Below, one piece after another: positions 26,838-34,841 of a stretch of DNA of 64,000 nucleotides. A program made the translations under genes and the position numbers. This DNA is from Chitinophagaceae bacterium (GTDB lineage: Bacteria > Bacteroidota > Bacteroidia > Chitinophagales > Chitinophagaceae): positions 1-64,000 of the forward strand of contig SCQT01000252.1 in NCBI GenBank assembly GCA_004322015.1. Reading direction: 5' to 3'. The notes under the pieces were generated by a model. It saw only the letters and a list, made by a program, of their open reading frames with translations, made no database searches and was not told where the DNA came from. The stretch's first letter is position 1. Every line of letters starts with the position of its first letter.

Positions 26838-27797
26838 ATGAAAAGCCTTACTTTATTCCTAATTGCTATATTGACAGGCCTTGCCTCTTATGCACAGATG
26901 GCAGATTCCGTGCAATTGATGAAAGATGTCAATTCACTTACTTCAGGAGAATCCGGTGAATTGGGGAACAGGTTTGTGGGTACGCGTAGTAGCCGGAAGG
27001 CACAATTTTATATTACCGGCCGCTTTGGAGCAATGGGGTTACAGCAATTTTATAATACTTATTCCCAGCCGTTCTTTTTTTATTATAAATACAAAAAGAT
27101 CATGGGTACGAACCTCCTGGGCTATATTAAAGGGAAAACAAATAGCTGGATCATTATTTCTGCGCATTATGATAATTTGAAGGGGGCCCCTGCCTATGCC
27201 GGTACCGATACGGTTTCTGTCAGGCATGGCGATAATGTTTCCGGTGTCGCCGCCATGCTGGCAATGATATCCTGGTTTAAAAGGCATCAGCCCCGACATA
27301 ATCTTCTTTTTGTTGCTTTTGACGGGGAACAGGAAGGATTGATGGGTTCGAAAGCTTTCGTTCAGACATCTAAGGATCTGTTGAAGGAAGCCCGACTGAA
27401 TATCAATATAGATCAGATCGGGAGCAGCGGGAATAATACCCTGTTTGCCTGTGGCACACACCAGTATCCGGGGCTTAAATCCTTAATTGCCCAGGCTGAC
27501 AGCAACCAAAATATCTCCGTTGCCTTCGGCCATGATGATCCTGAAGCAAGGGATAACTGGATCAACCAGGGTGATCAGGGTTCGTTTAATGCGGCACATA
27601 TTCCATTTATATGTTTTGGTACGGATGAAAATAATGATCCGGCAGGATCGGAACAGGTTAATCCCCGCTTCTTTTATCCGGCTGTTCAGGTGATCCTGAA
27701 AGCGACCATTAATTTGGATAAATACATGGACGTCCATCTCCCGTCAAGAAATAAATGGATCATGCAGGAGAAAGGGGACAGCAACGTATCAAGATAG
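26838..27797 (+). CDS. M28-family zinc metallopeptidase, secreted
   Basis: A 319-aa protein with a signal peptide (cleavage near LASYAQ). Metal ligands of the M28 fold are visible: His in ISAHYDN, Asp in RHGDNVSGVAAML, the Glu pair in VAFDGEQEGLMGS, Asp in NINIDQIGSS, and a C-terminal His in FNAAHIPF. It probably trims peptides as an aminopeptidase in the periplasm or outside the cell. It converges on the YciI-like gene, with which it overlaps by 9 nt. Confidence 0.9.
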   Translation: MKSLTLFLIAILTGLASYAQMADSVQLMKDVNSLTSGESGELGNRFVGTRSSRKAQFYITGRFGAMGLQQFYNTYSQPFFFYYKYKKIMGTNLLGYIKGKTNSWIIISAHYDNLKGAPAYAGTDTVSVRHGDNVSGVAAMLAMISWFKRHQPRHNLLFVAFDGEQEGLMGSKAFVQTSKDLLKEARLNINIDQIGSSGNNTLFACGTHQYPGLKSLIAQADSNQNISVAFGHDDPEARDNWINQGDQGSFNAAHIPFICFGTDENNDPAGSEQVNPRFFYPAVQVILKATINLDKYMDVHLPSRNKWIMQEKGDSNVSR

Positions 27798-28076
27798 AAA
27801 TTCTTCCAGGCCCGAAATACATTGCGTGGGCTGGAATTCAATGATATCATACATAGCCAGGCTGTTTTGATCGAAAGGATCCTCACTGATAATAGCCTCT
27901 ACTTCACGCAGGTTTTTGGCATGGCATAATATTAATGAACCTGACCGCGGTTGTTTTTTCCCTGAAAGGATAAAGTTGCCCCGTTGATAGTATTTATCTA
28001 AAAAGGCCTGATGTGCATCCATATAATGGTCTATAGCTGTCAGAGGCCTAACGTACTGTAAAAGAATCAGAAACAT
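27789..28076 (-). CDS. YciI-like protein
   Basis: A 95-aa protein of the YCII/DABB ferredoxin-like fold: FLILLQYVRPLTAIDHYMDAHQAFL, with the conserved His and Asp in DAHQAF, then GSLILCHAKNLREVEAIISEDPF and IIEFQP. The role is unclear; some relatives act in dehalogenation or as small-molecule binders. The ATG at 28076 matches the family N-terminus better than the longer frame from 28100. Confidence 0.85.
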   Translation of the reverse strand: MFLILLQYVRPLTAIDHYMDAHQAFLDKYYQRGNFILSGKKQPRSGSLILCHAKNLREVEAIISEDPFDQNSLAMYDIIEFQPTQCISGLEEFLS

Positions 28077-28119
28077 TTTTTGTTTCGGGATAGGAAGCAA
28101 AAATCATTCCTTAAATCCT

Positions 28120-28127
28120 TAACTTTG
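28120..28127 (+). promoter_or_regulatory. Candidate -7 box TAACTTTG for tRNA-Arg
   Basis: TAACTTTG fits TAnnTTTG and ends 32 nt before the tRNA gene. No -33 element was found. Confidence 0.45.
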
Positions 28128-28159
28128 CTGCCTTATTAAAGCAATTATCAGCTATTTCC

Positions 28160-28231
28160 GGCCCCGTAGTACAATGGATAGTATATAAGTTTCCGGAACT
28201 TAGGATCCAGGTTCGATCCCTGGCGGGGCTA
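28160..28231 (+). tRNA. tRNA-Arg (anticodon CCG)
   Basis: 72 nt fold into a full cloverleaf: acceptor GGCCCCG with CGGGGCT, U8 and A9, D stem GTAC/GTAT, anticodon stem TAAGT/ACTTA with loop TTCCGGA (anticodon CCG at 28193-28195), T arm CCAGG TTCGATC CCTGG, discriminator A. CCA is not encoded. It reads the codon CGG. Confidence 0.95.
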
Positions 28232-28454
28232 CAATATTAACATTTATGTTATCAGGGGTTAATTACTTATGATGTAAATTCATGATCGGGGCAAACATAA
28301 GGTAAGCATTTTACTTTTTATTCATTATTCACCCGTTTTCTTCCATTGAGCTTAGAAGTAGTTGAAAATGATCTGCCGACTATTTTCGACTAATATATTT
28401 TCTCTTTTTCATCCTAAAAATTGCCATTATATATTTAGTATAGCTGTTTTTTTT

Positions 28455-28724
28455 ATGAAAACGGACAAACTATTGCCATTGATGGTGGCGAATCAAATAA
28501 TTACGGCAATGTCTGATAAAAGAGAATGGGAGATAGTTATGAAAAATTATGAACCTACTTTGTTGGGAACCATGAACGAACTAAAAGCTGAAGGATATAC
28601 AGAAGATTTTAACATCATTAAGGATTGTATGCATTGCTGTGGTGGACAGTTAAAAATATATCCTTCGGATTCTCAGATTGACCAATATTTTCGGCTTGAA
28701 GGAGAATCAGACCTATCTCTTTAG
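28455..28724 (+). CDS. Small conserved Bacteroidota protein (often mislabelled PRPP synthetase)
   Basis: An 89-aa protein. The C-terminal half TMNELKAEGYTEDFNIIKDC, followed by an acidic beta segment and YFRLEGESD, fits a family of ~90-aa Bacteroidota proteins of unknown role sometimes named phosphoribosylpyrophosphate synthetase. No enzyme motif supports that name. It has a CMHCC cluster that could bind a metal. The ATG at 28455 is chosen; the longer frame from 28362 has an unlike hydrophobic N-terminus. Confidence 0.6.
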   Translation: MKTDKLLPLMVANQIITAMSDKREWEIVMKNYEPTLLGTMNELKAEGYTEDFNIIKDCMHCCGGQLKIYPSDSQIDQYFRLEGESDLSL

Positions 28725-28748
28725 TGTTAACGTTTAATAAAAAATAAA

Positions 28749-28967
28749 ATCACGGAATTCAAAACACCTGCTGCGCTCCACGAAGCGCATGAAGAACTTC
28801 ATAAAATGCTTAAGACTATGACAGAATATTCCGGTAAAATCGGTGAAGCCTCAAAAGTGGTAGTTAAAGTACTGCATCCGCATTTTATAAACGAAGAATA
28901 TGCGCTGCCGCCTTTGGGTTTATTACCTATGCCTGCAGAAGAAAAATTTTGTCTTATGAAAAAATAA
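28749..28967 (+). pseudogene. Remnant of a hemerythrin-domain gene
   Basis: The frame ending in TAA 28965-28967 encodes FKTPAALHEAHEELHKML, GKIGEASKVVVKVLHPHF and NEEYALPPLGLL, clearly the first two helices of a hemerythrin-like di-iron protein (H...E and HPHF..EE ligands). It has no start codon at its proper N-terminus: the frame opens after TAA 28708-28710-like stop at 28708-28730 region with ATA/ATC codons only. The product also ends soon after, at about half the family length. I call it a decayed gene. Translation from ATG at 28808 (about 53 aa) is possible but unlikely to fold. Confidence 0.6.
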
Positions 28968-29067
28968 ACATATCTTAGATATTTCGAAATGTAGATTATT
29001 CTTACCGGGAAAGGGAAAGTTAAACATCTTAACCGGTGGTATATTGTCCATTAAAATTTAAACAGCC

Positions 29068-29538
29068 ATGAAAAACGTTATTCTCAAATCAGTATTACCG
29101 GCTGCTGTCGCACTTCTTTTTATTCTGCCACAAGCCTGCAATCAGTCAGGAAAAGATCAGGGACAAAACGAAACCCATGAACATGACAGTTTGGTCTCAT
29201 ATAAGCTTACTTTAAACGACGGTGCCAAATGGAAGGCGGATGGATCTACGAAGAAGAACGCTGCAATACTCATTTCCATTGGAGAACGATTTTCAAAAAA
29301 ACCCAATAGAACACTGGAAGACTATCATGTTTTCGGACAGGATATAAATTCAGGGATAAACACAATGATAAAGGAATGTACCATGGAGGGCGAGGAAGAT
29401 AAAGCGCTTCATCTCTGGTTTTTACCTTTGTTGAATCAAGTCAGTTCTTTAAAAAACGCAACTGATACAGCAGGATTGAGCAATATTACTTCAGAAATGA
29501 TTCATCGTCTGGGCATCTATAAAGACTATTTTGAATAG
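29068..29538 (+). CDS. Hypothetical lipoprotein (156 aa)
   Basis: The product has a lipoprotein signal with Cys24 (ILPQAC), a His-rich stretch NETHEHDS, and a helical domain beginning LTLNDGAKWKADGSTKKN. The KW.AD..T pattern with downstream helices recurs in Bacteroidota lipoproteins of unknown function that often sit near stress genes. Probably anchored in the periplasm. Confidence 0.7.
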   Translation: MKNVILKSVLPAAVALLFILPQACNQSGKDQGQNETHEHDSLVSYKLTLNDGAKWKADGSTKKNAAILISIGERFSKKPNRTLEDYHVFGQDINSGINTMIKECTMEGEEDKALHLWFLPLLNQVSSLKNATDTAGLSNITSEMIHRLGIYKDYFE

Positions 29539-29660
29539 GAGCTGTAGTAAAGAATGAGAAGGCTGTTATCAAAAGGAGCCTATTCTTTATAATAAACATT
29601 TTAGGGATTGGATGATGAAGTAGATTCTAATGTTTTTATCTTACTTAAAATGAAAACATC

Positions 29661-30218
29661 ATGGGAACAAACACTGCAAAATCCTGGTATTTATTTTTAG
29701 TATTCGGGATCCTTTTTATTTTAATGGGAATGTGGGTACTCGTTACACCCGTAAGTTCCTTCATTGCCTTATCGATCTTTTTTGCCCTGACCTTCCTGGT
29801 TGTAGGGATATTAGAAATCATTTACGCTATCTCAAACGGGAAAGCCATAGACCATTGGGGCTGGAACCTGGCGGGCGGTATTCTTGACCTGATCTTAGGT
29901 GTTATACTGGTATCACACCCGCACCTTTCTATGATTTTTCTCATATTTTATATAGGTTTTGCTTTATTCTTTCGATCTGTTATGACGATTGGCTCCGCCA
30001 TACATTTAAACAAACAGGATATCAGGAACTGGGGCTGGGTATTGGTGATCGGTATTTTAGGATTAATCTTTTCCTTCCTGCTGCTTTGGAACCCGGCTTT
30101 AACAGGATTAGCCATCGTGATCTACCTCGGGGTGGCCTTTATATTTATCGGCATATCCCAGTTAATCCTCTCATTCAGGTTGAAACAATGGAAGAATCAG
30201 AATAAAAATGCCGAATGA
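29661..30218 (+). CDS. HdeD-family (DUF308) membrane protein
   Basis: A 185-aa protein with six hydrophobic segments arranged as three repeats of the DUF308 unit, for example LFILMGMWVLVTP, WNLAGGILDLILGVILVSHP and WGWVLVIGILGLIFSFLLLW. HdeD of E. coli is linked to acid resistance. Here the context is a run of stress-type genes. It overlaps the frame of the next gene by up to 11 nt if the first ATG there is used. Confidence 0.9.
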   Translation: MGTNTAKSWYLFLVFGILFILMGMWVLVTPVSSFIALSIFFALTFLVVGILEIIYAISNGKAIDHWGWNLAGGILDLILGVILVSHPHLSMIFLIFYIGFALFFRSVMTIGSAIHLNKQDIRNWGWVLVIGILGLIFSFLLLWNPALTGLAIVIYLGVAFIFIGISQLILSFRLKQWKNQNKNAE

Positions 30219-30240
30219 AAAATGTGAAAACTCTGAACCT

Positions 30241-31290
30241 ATGAAAAAAATAGGCTTTTTATCTTTTGGCCATTGGGCCAATCATCCTTCATACAAAGTG
30301 AGATCGGCAAGTGATGCTTTGTTACAGTCTGTAGATTTGGCTGTTGCTGCAGAAGAAATTGGTATAGATGGAGCTTATTTTCGCGTACACCATTTCGCAG
30401 CCCAACTGGGTTCGCCATTCCCGTTGCTTTCAGCAATAGGTGCTAAGACCAATAAAATAGAAATCGGGACCGGCGTGATTGATATGCGGTATGAAAATCC
30501 GCTGTATATGGTGGAGGATGCAGGGGCGGCTGACTTGATTTCAAAAGGGCGTCTGCAATTAGGCATCAGCAGAGGGTCACCTGAACAGGTGGTTAATGGC
30601 TGGCGTTATTTCGGGTATGAACCGGCGGAGGGAGAGGATGATGCAGCAATGGGGCGCCGCAAAGCCCTGGTGTTTTTGGATAAGCTAAAAGGTGTTGGAT
30701 TTGCACAACCCAATCCCAATCCGATGTTTCCGAATCCACCGGGGTTATTACGACTGGAACCGTATTCTGAAGGCTTGCGCGAACGTATCTGGTGGGGAGC
30801 CGGTTCTAATGCCACAGCCGTTTGGGCTGCAGAAAAAGGTATGAATCTTCAAAGCTCTACCTTAAAAGAAGATGAAAGCGGAAAACCATTCCATGTGCAG
30901 CAAGCGGAGCAAATCAGGTTATACAAAGAAGCCTGGAAAAAAGCAGGCCACCAACGCGAGCATAGGATTTCGGTGAGCCGTTCTGTTTTCGCTTTGGTAA
31001 ATGATATGGATCGTTATTATTTTGGACAGGAGTCAGAGCGAAGTGACCATATTGGTTTTATAGAAAAAAATAAGCGAGCCATTTTCGGAAGGAGTTATGT
31101 TGCGGAACCGGATAAACTGATAAAGGAGCTGGCAAAAGATGAGGCTATCCGGGAAGCGGATACCCTTCTTTTAACGATACCCAGTACGCTGGGTGTTGAC
31201 TATAATGTGCATGTTCTGTCATCCATTCTGGAGTTTGTGGCGCCTGAATTGGGTTGGCGTTCATCATCCGTTAGGGCGGAAGGTCTTTAG
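30241..31290 (+). CDS. Luciferase-like flavin-dependent monooxygenase (LLM class)
   Basis: A 349-aa TIM-barrel oxidoreductase of the bacterial luciferase superfamily: KKIGFLSFGHW, AEEIGIDGAYFRVHHF, TNKIEIGTGVIDMRYENP and GRLQLGISRGSPEQV. It would use reduced FMN or F420-like flavin to oxidise a small substrate. The ATG at 30241 gives the standard N-terminus; the ATG at 30208 overlaps the upstream stop and adds 11 unlike residues. Substrate unknown. Confidence 0.9.
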   Translation: MKKIGFLSFGHWANHPSYKVRSASDALLQSVDLAVAAEEIGIDGAYFRVHHFAAQLGSPFPLLSAIGAKTNKIEIGTGVIDMRYENPLYMVEDAGAADLISKGRLQLGISRGSPEQVVNGWRYFGYEPAEGEDDAAMGRRKALVFLDKLKGVGFAQPNPNPMFPNPPGLLRLEPYSEGLRERIWWGAGSNATAVWAAEKGMNLQSSTLKEDESGKPFHVQQAEQIRLYKEAWKKAGHQREHRISVSRSVFALVNDMDRYYFGQESERSDHIGFIEKNKRAIFGRSYVAEPDKLIKELAKDEAIREADTLLLTIPSTLGVDYNVHVLSSILEFVAPELGWRSSSVRAEGL

Positions 31291-31365
31291 TTTTGTTTCA
31301 TTCTTTTGTTAAAAATACTGCTACTATTTTCCTTACTCAATTATTTATAATAACAATTAAAAAAA

Positions 31366-31389
31366 ATGTAAAATGTAAAATGTAAAATC
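31366..31389 (+). repeat. TGTAAAA tandem repeat
   Basis: Three perfect heptamers TGTAAAA follow one another, with ATG TAA in each unit, upstream of the SnoaL-like gene. They place stop codons directly before the expected N-terminus of that gene. Confidence 0.75.
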
Positions 31390-31414
31390 AAATGTAGCTG
31401 GTAATACCAGCGAA

Positions 31415-31909
31415 ATGCAGTCTCAGATTGATTCTCTGCAAAAACAGTTAGAGACTATAGCGGCAGGGAATAAGGAATTGGAAAAAGATCTGGCAAAATT
31501 TGACACCCTGGATTTTGTAATATTCACCCAACAGGACTGGGTTCGCTTCCACGAAAACCATTCAGATGATGTGGTGGTAACCTGGCCTGATGGACATCAA
31601 ACCCATGGCCTTGAAAGGCATATTGAAGACATGAAGGGAATGTTTGTATATGCACCCGACACCCGAATAAAAGTACATCCGATCCGCTTTGGAAACAGTA
31701 CCGGCGAATGGACTTGCGTTACAAGTTTTATGGAAGGTACCTTTACCAAGCCCATGCCTGTCGGTGATGGAAAATTTATTCAGCCTACCGGCAAATCTTT
31801 TAAGTTACCGATGTGTACTATAGGCCATTGGAAAGATGGGGTAATGTTTGAAGAATCATTATACTGGGATAACCAAACCTATATGAGTCAGATGGGCATT
31901 GGTAAATAA
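31415..31909 (+). CDS. SnoaL-like (NTF2-fold) protein, probably N-terminally shortened
   Basis: A 164-aa protein. A short coiled coil (QIDSLQKQLETIAAGNKEL) precedes an NTF2-like domain: WVRFHENHSDDVVVTWPDG, GLERHIEDMKGMF and GHWKDGVMFEESLYWDN, the pattern of SnoaL-like ester cyclases. Exported homologs normally begin with a signal or lipobox; here the frame is closed upstream by TAA within the TGTAAAA repeats, and the sense-like codons between (NVAGNTSE) have no start. The N-terminus may have been lost. Enzyme activity unknown. Confidence 0.7.
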   Translation: MQSQIDSLQKQLETIAAGNKELEKDLAKFDTLDFVIFTQQDWVRFHENHSDDVVVTWPDGHQTHGLERHIEDMKGMFVYAPDTRIKVHPIRFGNSTGEWTCVTSFMEGTFTKPMPVGDGKFIQPTGKSFKLPMCTIGHWKDGVMFEESLYWDNQTYMSQMGIGK

Positions 31910-31924
31910 AATCCAATAAGAATA

Positions 31925-31976
31925 AGTTGTTTTGGGCTGATAGATACCATTACCAATGGTGTAGCCCAAAACAACT
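31925..31976. repeat. 52-nt nested perfect inverted repeat
   Basis: The outer arms AGTTGTTTTGGGCT (31925-31938) and AGCCCAAAACAACT (31963-31976) are perfect over 14 bp. Inside is a second perfect hairpin ACCATT-ACC-AATGGT (31946-31960). No T tract follows, so it is not a typical terminator. It lies between the SnoaL-like and YceI genes. Confidence 0.85.
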
Positions 31977-32029
31977 CAAAATGAAGATTTTCAAATTAAA
32001 TTACTTCACTCATTATATATATCAACGCC

Positions 32030-32608
32030 ATGAAAAAATTATTTTTTATTTTAATAATTCTCTTTTCAGTAAATTTTTCATTTGGCCAAACAACTACCTG
32101 GGAAAATGATCCCATGCATTCCAAATTAACTTTCACAGTGGTACACAGAGGCTTTTCGGATATCTTGGGGCTATTCCAAAAATTCGATGCAACTATAACA
32201 ACGACTAAGCCTGATTTCAGCGACGCCATGTTTACACTTTCAGTAGATGTGGCATCAAAAAATACTGAAGTAAAAATGCGGGATGATGATTTGAGAAGTA
32301 AAAATTTCTTTGACGTGGCCAAATATCCAACGATGACTTTTAAGTCAACTTCCATCACTAAAACAACGGGTATCAAAGACCGGTTTAAAATTACCGGCGA
32401 TCTCACCATGCATGGGATTACTAAACAAGTAACCATGAATATGTGGTATCGCGGCACCTTGTACGATTCCACTTTCAAAAAAAATAAAGCCGGCTTCCAG
32501 GTAACCGGGATTATCAACCGCAATGATTTTAACGTTGGGGCGCCGGATCCATTTGATATCAGTACCGATGTAAGGATGAAGGCGGATGGAGAATTTTTTG
32601 AGCAATAG
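32030..32608 (+). CDS. YceI-family periplasmic protein
   Basis: A 192-aa lipocalin-like protein with a signal peptide (cleavage near FSFGQ). It has WENDPMHSKLTFTVVHRGFSD, DDDLRSKNFFDVAKYPTMTF and GDLTMHGITKQVTM, the standard YceI landmarks, and the C-terminal RNDFNVGAPDP. YceI proteins bind polyisoprenoids or other lipids in the periplasm. Confidence 0.95.
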   Translation: MKKLFFILIILFSVNFSFGQTTTWENDPMHSKLTFTVVHRGFSDILGLFQKFDATITTTKPDFSDAMFTLSVDVASKNTEVKMRDDDLRSKNFFDVAKYPTMTFKSTSITKTTGIKDRFKITGDLTMHGITKQVTMNMWYRGTLYDSTFKKNKAGFQVTGIINRNDFNVGAPDPFDISTDVRMKADGEFFEQ

Positions 32609-32735
32609 AAGTTTATAAACCAAAGTATGGAGAATACCGCCGTTTTCTTCATAGTAAGATGGTGATACGAATCTAAAGGACACGAACCATGAAAATAAAA
32701 AGTGATATCATTTTTTACTCTTAAAAATATAAATC

Positions 32736-33488
32736 ATGAAATTGTTAGAAAACAAAGTAGCCATCATTACCGGGGCAGGCTCCGGTATTGGGAAGGCCAT
32801 TTCATTGCTTTACGCCAGCGAAGGGGCAAAAGTTGTGGTATCGGATATTAGTGAAAAAGGAGGTAATGAAACGGTTTCTGAAATCAAAGCAAAAAGCGGG
32901 GATGCCCTATTTGTAAAAGCAGATACTTCCAACGCAGAGGATAGTAAAAATTTAGTGGAACAAGCTGTAAAACAATTTGGCGGATTGCATATTGCGGTAA
33001 ATAATGCAGGCATTGGCGGACCACTGGCATCTGCAGGCGAATATCCGATTGACGGCTGGGATAAAGTGATAGCTATCAATTTATCAGGAGTGTTTTATGG
33101 AATACGATATCAGATTCCTGCTATGCTGAAATCCGGTGGCGGCAGCATCGTAAACGTAGCTTCCATTCTCGGAAAAGTGGGTACAAAAGGTTCTCCCGCC
33201 TATGTGGCGGCGAAGCATGGCGTAATTGGGCTTACAGAAGCCGCGGCTGTGGAATACGCCGATAAAAAAATCCGCGTCAATTCTATCGGGCCGGGTTATA
33301 TTCTGACGCCGTTGCTTACCAACAGTCTCGATGACGCAGCCATGAAAGCATTGGTAGGGCTCCATCCTATAGGAAGATTGGGCACATCGGAAGAAGTTGC
33401 GGAACTTGCGCTCTGGTTAAATTCTGACAAAGCGTCTTTTGTAACTGGGGCCTATTACAATGTGGATGGCGGATATCTGGCTCAGTAA
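32736..33488 (+). CDS. SDR-family oxidoreductase
   Basis: A 250-aa classical short-chain dehydrogenase: cofactor loop TGAGSGIGKA, NNAGIGG, the catalytic Ser of VNVASILG and YVAAK (Tyr-x3-Lys). The C-terminus ASFVTGAYYNVDGGYLAQ is typical. Asp at the end of beta-2 (VVSDIS) suggests NAD preference. It probably oxidises an alcohol or sugar; substrate not clear. Confidence 0.93.
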   Translation: MKLLENKVAIITGAGSGIGKAISLLYASEGAKVVVSDISEKGGNETVSEIKAKSGDALFVKADTSNAEDSKNLVEQAVKQFGGLHIAVNNAGIGGPLASAGEYPIDGWDKVIAINLSGVFYGIRYQIPAMLKSGGGSIVNVASILGKVGTKGSPAYVAAKHGVIGLTEAAAVEYADKKIRVNSIGPGYILTPLLTNSLDDAAMKALVGLHPIGRLGTSEEVAELALWLNSDKASFVTGAYYNVDGGYLAQ

Positions 33489-33560
33489 ATTTGAGTAAGT
33501 AAAACCTCAATTATTCCAAAACAAATAGGATTTGCAACCGTCAACAATTAAACAATAATT

Positions 33561-33950
33561 ATGACAAAAGTTACAGCCAATAACGGCAAAGAGAATTATT
33601 TGGTAGAAATACACTCGCCTTCAGGAAATAGGATCATTGCAGACGAACCGGAAGAAAAAGGCGGCCAGGACAAAGGCTTCTCGCCAAAAGAATTGCTGGC
33701 ATCTGCTTTGGCTGCATGCACCAGCGCCACAGTACGTATCTTTTGCAATCGTAAAGAATGGGATGCAAAAAATGTGCATGTCGAGATTGAGCTCGTGGAA
33801 GAGGAAGGCAAAACTATTTTTAACAGGAAACTACAATTGGAGGGTAACCTTGATGAAACTCAACGCCATACACTTTTGAACGTAGCCAATGCATGTCCTA
33901 TTCATAAAATATTGACACATGCTATTACTGTGGAAACTACATTGGTTTAA
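33561..33950 (+). CDS. OsmC-family peroxiredoxin
   Basis: A 129-aa OsmC/YhfA-type protein with the two redox Cys in place: ALAACTSATVRIF and VANACPIHKIL. It reduces organic hydroperoxides with thiols. It fits the stress-related run that begins at 29661. The frame directly after its stop is open and runs into the fragment at 33993. Confidence 0.93.
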   Translation: MTKVTANNGKENYLVEIHSPSGNRIIADEPEEKGGQDKGFSPKELLASALAACTSATVRIFCNRKEWDAKNVHVEIELVEEEGKTIFNRKLQLEGNLDETQRHTLLNVANACPIHKILTHAITVETTLV

Positions 33951-33992
33951 TTAAAGCTGTACAGTATAATACAAAAAGCGGTTATTTGCCTT

Positions 33993-34739
33993 TTGGTTTA
34001 CAAAGACAATGAGAATAAGCTGCACCGGGCGTCCATCTGTCCCGGCAATCTTTACGGTATTGTCAGGATTAATCCGGGTGTGCCCGTTGTTGATTTCTGG
34101 CCAATAACAAACGATGATTATACAGACAATCCTTATTGCATTTCAAAAAGCACGGAACTGGGCCATTGCTTACTTTGCCAAAAATCAATCGTTACGCATG
34201 ATTATCTGGCCCCGTTCAATAAGGCCTTAAATATTTGGAACAAGACCATAACAGGGTATAAGGATAAATACAAAAATATTGTCGTTGATCATTGCTCCTA
34301 TCCTTGGACCGTTTATGATGTTTCTCAGAACAACGATCAGATGTACCGGCAGTTGGCGCTCATCAATCTGGCTGATAAAAAGTTATTGAACCTGGCTAAA
34401 GGCCTTGGCTCTGCCTATGTTCGTGTGAGCGGCACCCGGGCGAACGGAATTTATTTTCAGGATAATGATGAACCCAAAATGGCAAAAGCGCCTGCAGGTT
34501 TTGTGAATGTATTGACAAGAAAGGAGTGGAAAGGAGTGGTCAATTTTATAAAAGCCACCCATTCCAAACTGGTTACTTCTTTTGCCGCTTGCATGGCCTG
34601 CAATACTTCCAGAAACTTTTCTTCTCCATTCATCAATAGCTTTACCGCATTATTGCCCGTCAAAGGACTTGTCGTTTCCTTCAGCAACGTTTTAGTCAGT
34701 TCTATATTGCTATTAACAGCAGCGTCGTTTTCCCTATAG
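33993..34739 (+). pseudogene. Chimeric ORF: glycosidase-like (GH79/heparanase type) fragment joined to an antisense tail
   Basis: The frame starts with TTG or opens directly from the OsmC stop and codes up to 248 residues. Residues ~125-198, with LAKGLGSAYVRVSGTRANG, PAGFVNVLTRKEWKGVV and HSKLVTSFA, resemble the start of the barrel of GH79-type beta-glucuronidases. At about 34586 this similarity stops, and the rest is only the antisense of a cardiolipin synthase fragment. The first ~120 residues are Cys-rich (CLLCQKS) and not recognised. I judge the whole ORF a remnant left by a rearrangement, not a working gene. Confidence 0.55.
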
Positions 34740-34840
34740 GTTTGTTTAGAATAATAATATAAACGTGTCTTCAACTGCTCCGCCATTTCATCATTTTCAG
34801 AAAGTTTCTTGCTATACATTTTTCTTTTTGATAACTGCAT
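34578..34840 (-). pseudogene. Cardiolipin synthase fragment
   Basis: Read leftward from ATG 34840 the frame has KKLSENDEMAEQLKTRLYYY and then NAVKLLMNGEEKFLEVLQAM followed by QAAKE. This matches the segment just before the first phospholipase D domain of bacterial cardiolipin synthases (usual sequence NGEEKFP.LL.AL..A..HIH). The family continues with HIHIEYY, but here similarity ends at 34578-34586. The two N-terminal membrane helices are missing too, so both ends are lost. It lies directly downstream of the mevalonate kinase gene. Confidence 0.6.
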
Positions 34841-34841
34841 A

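Noticed and set aside
34587-34739. Hydrophobic C-terminal tail of the chimeric ORF as a membrane anchor
   Set aside because: It is the antisense of the cardiolipin synthase fragment, so the hydrophobic look is accidental.
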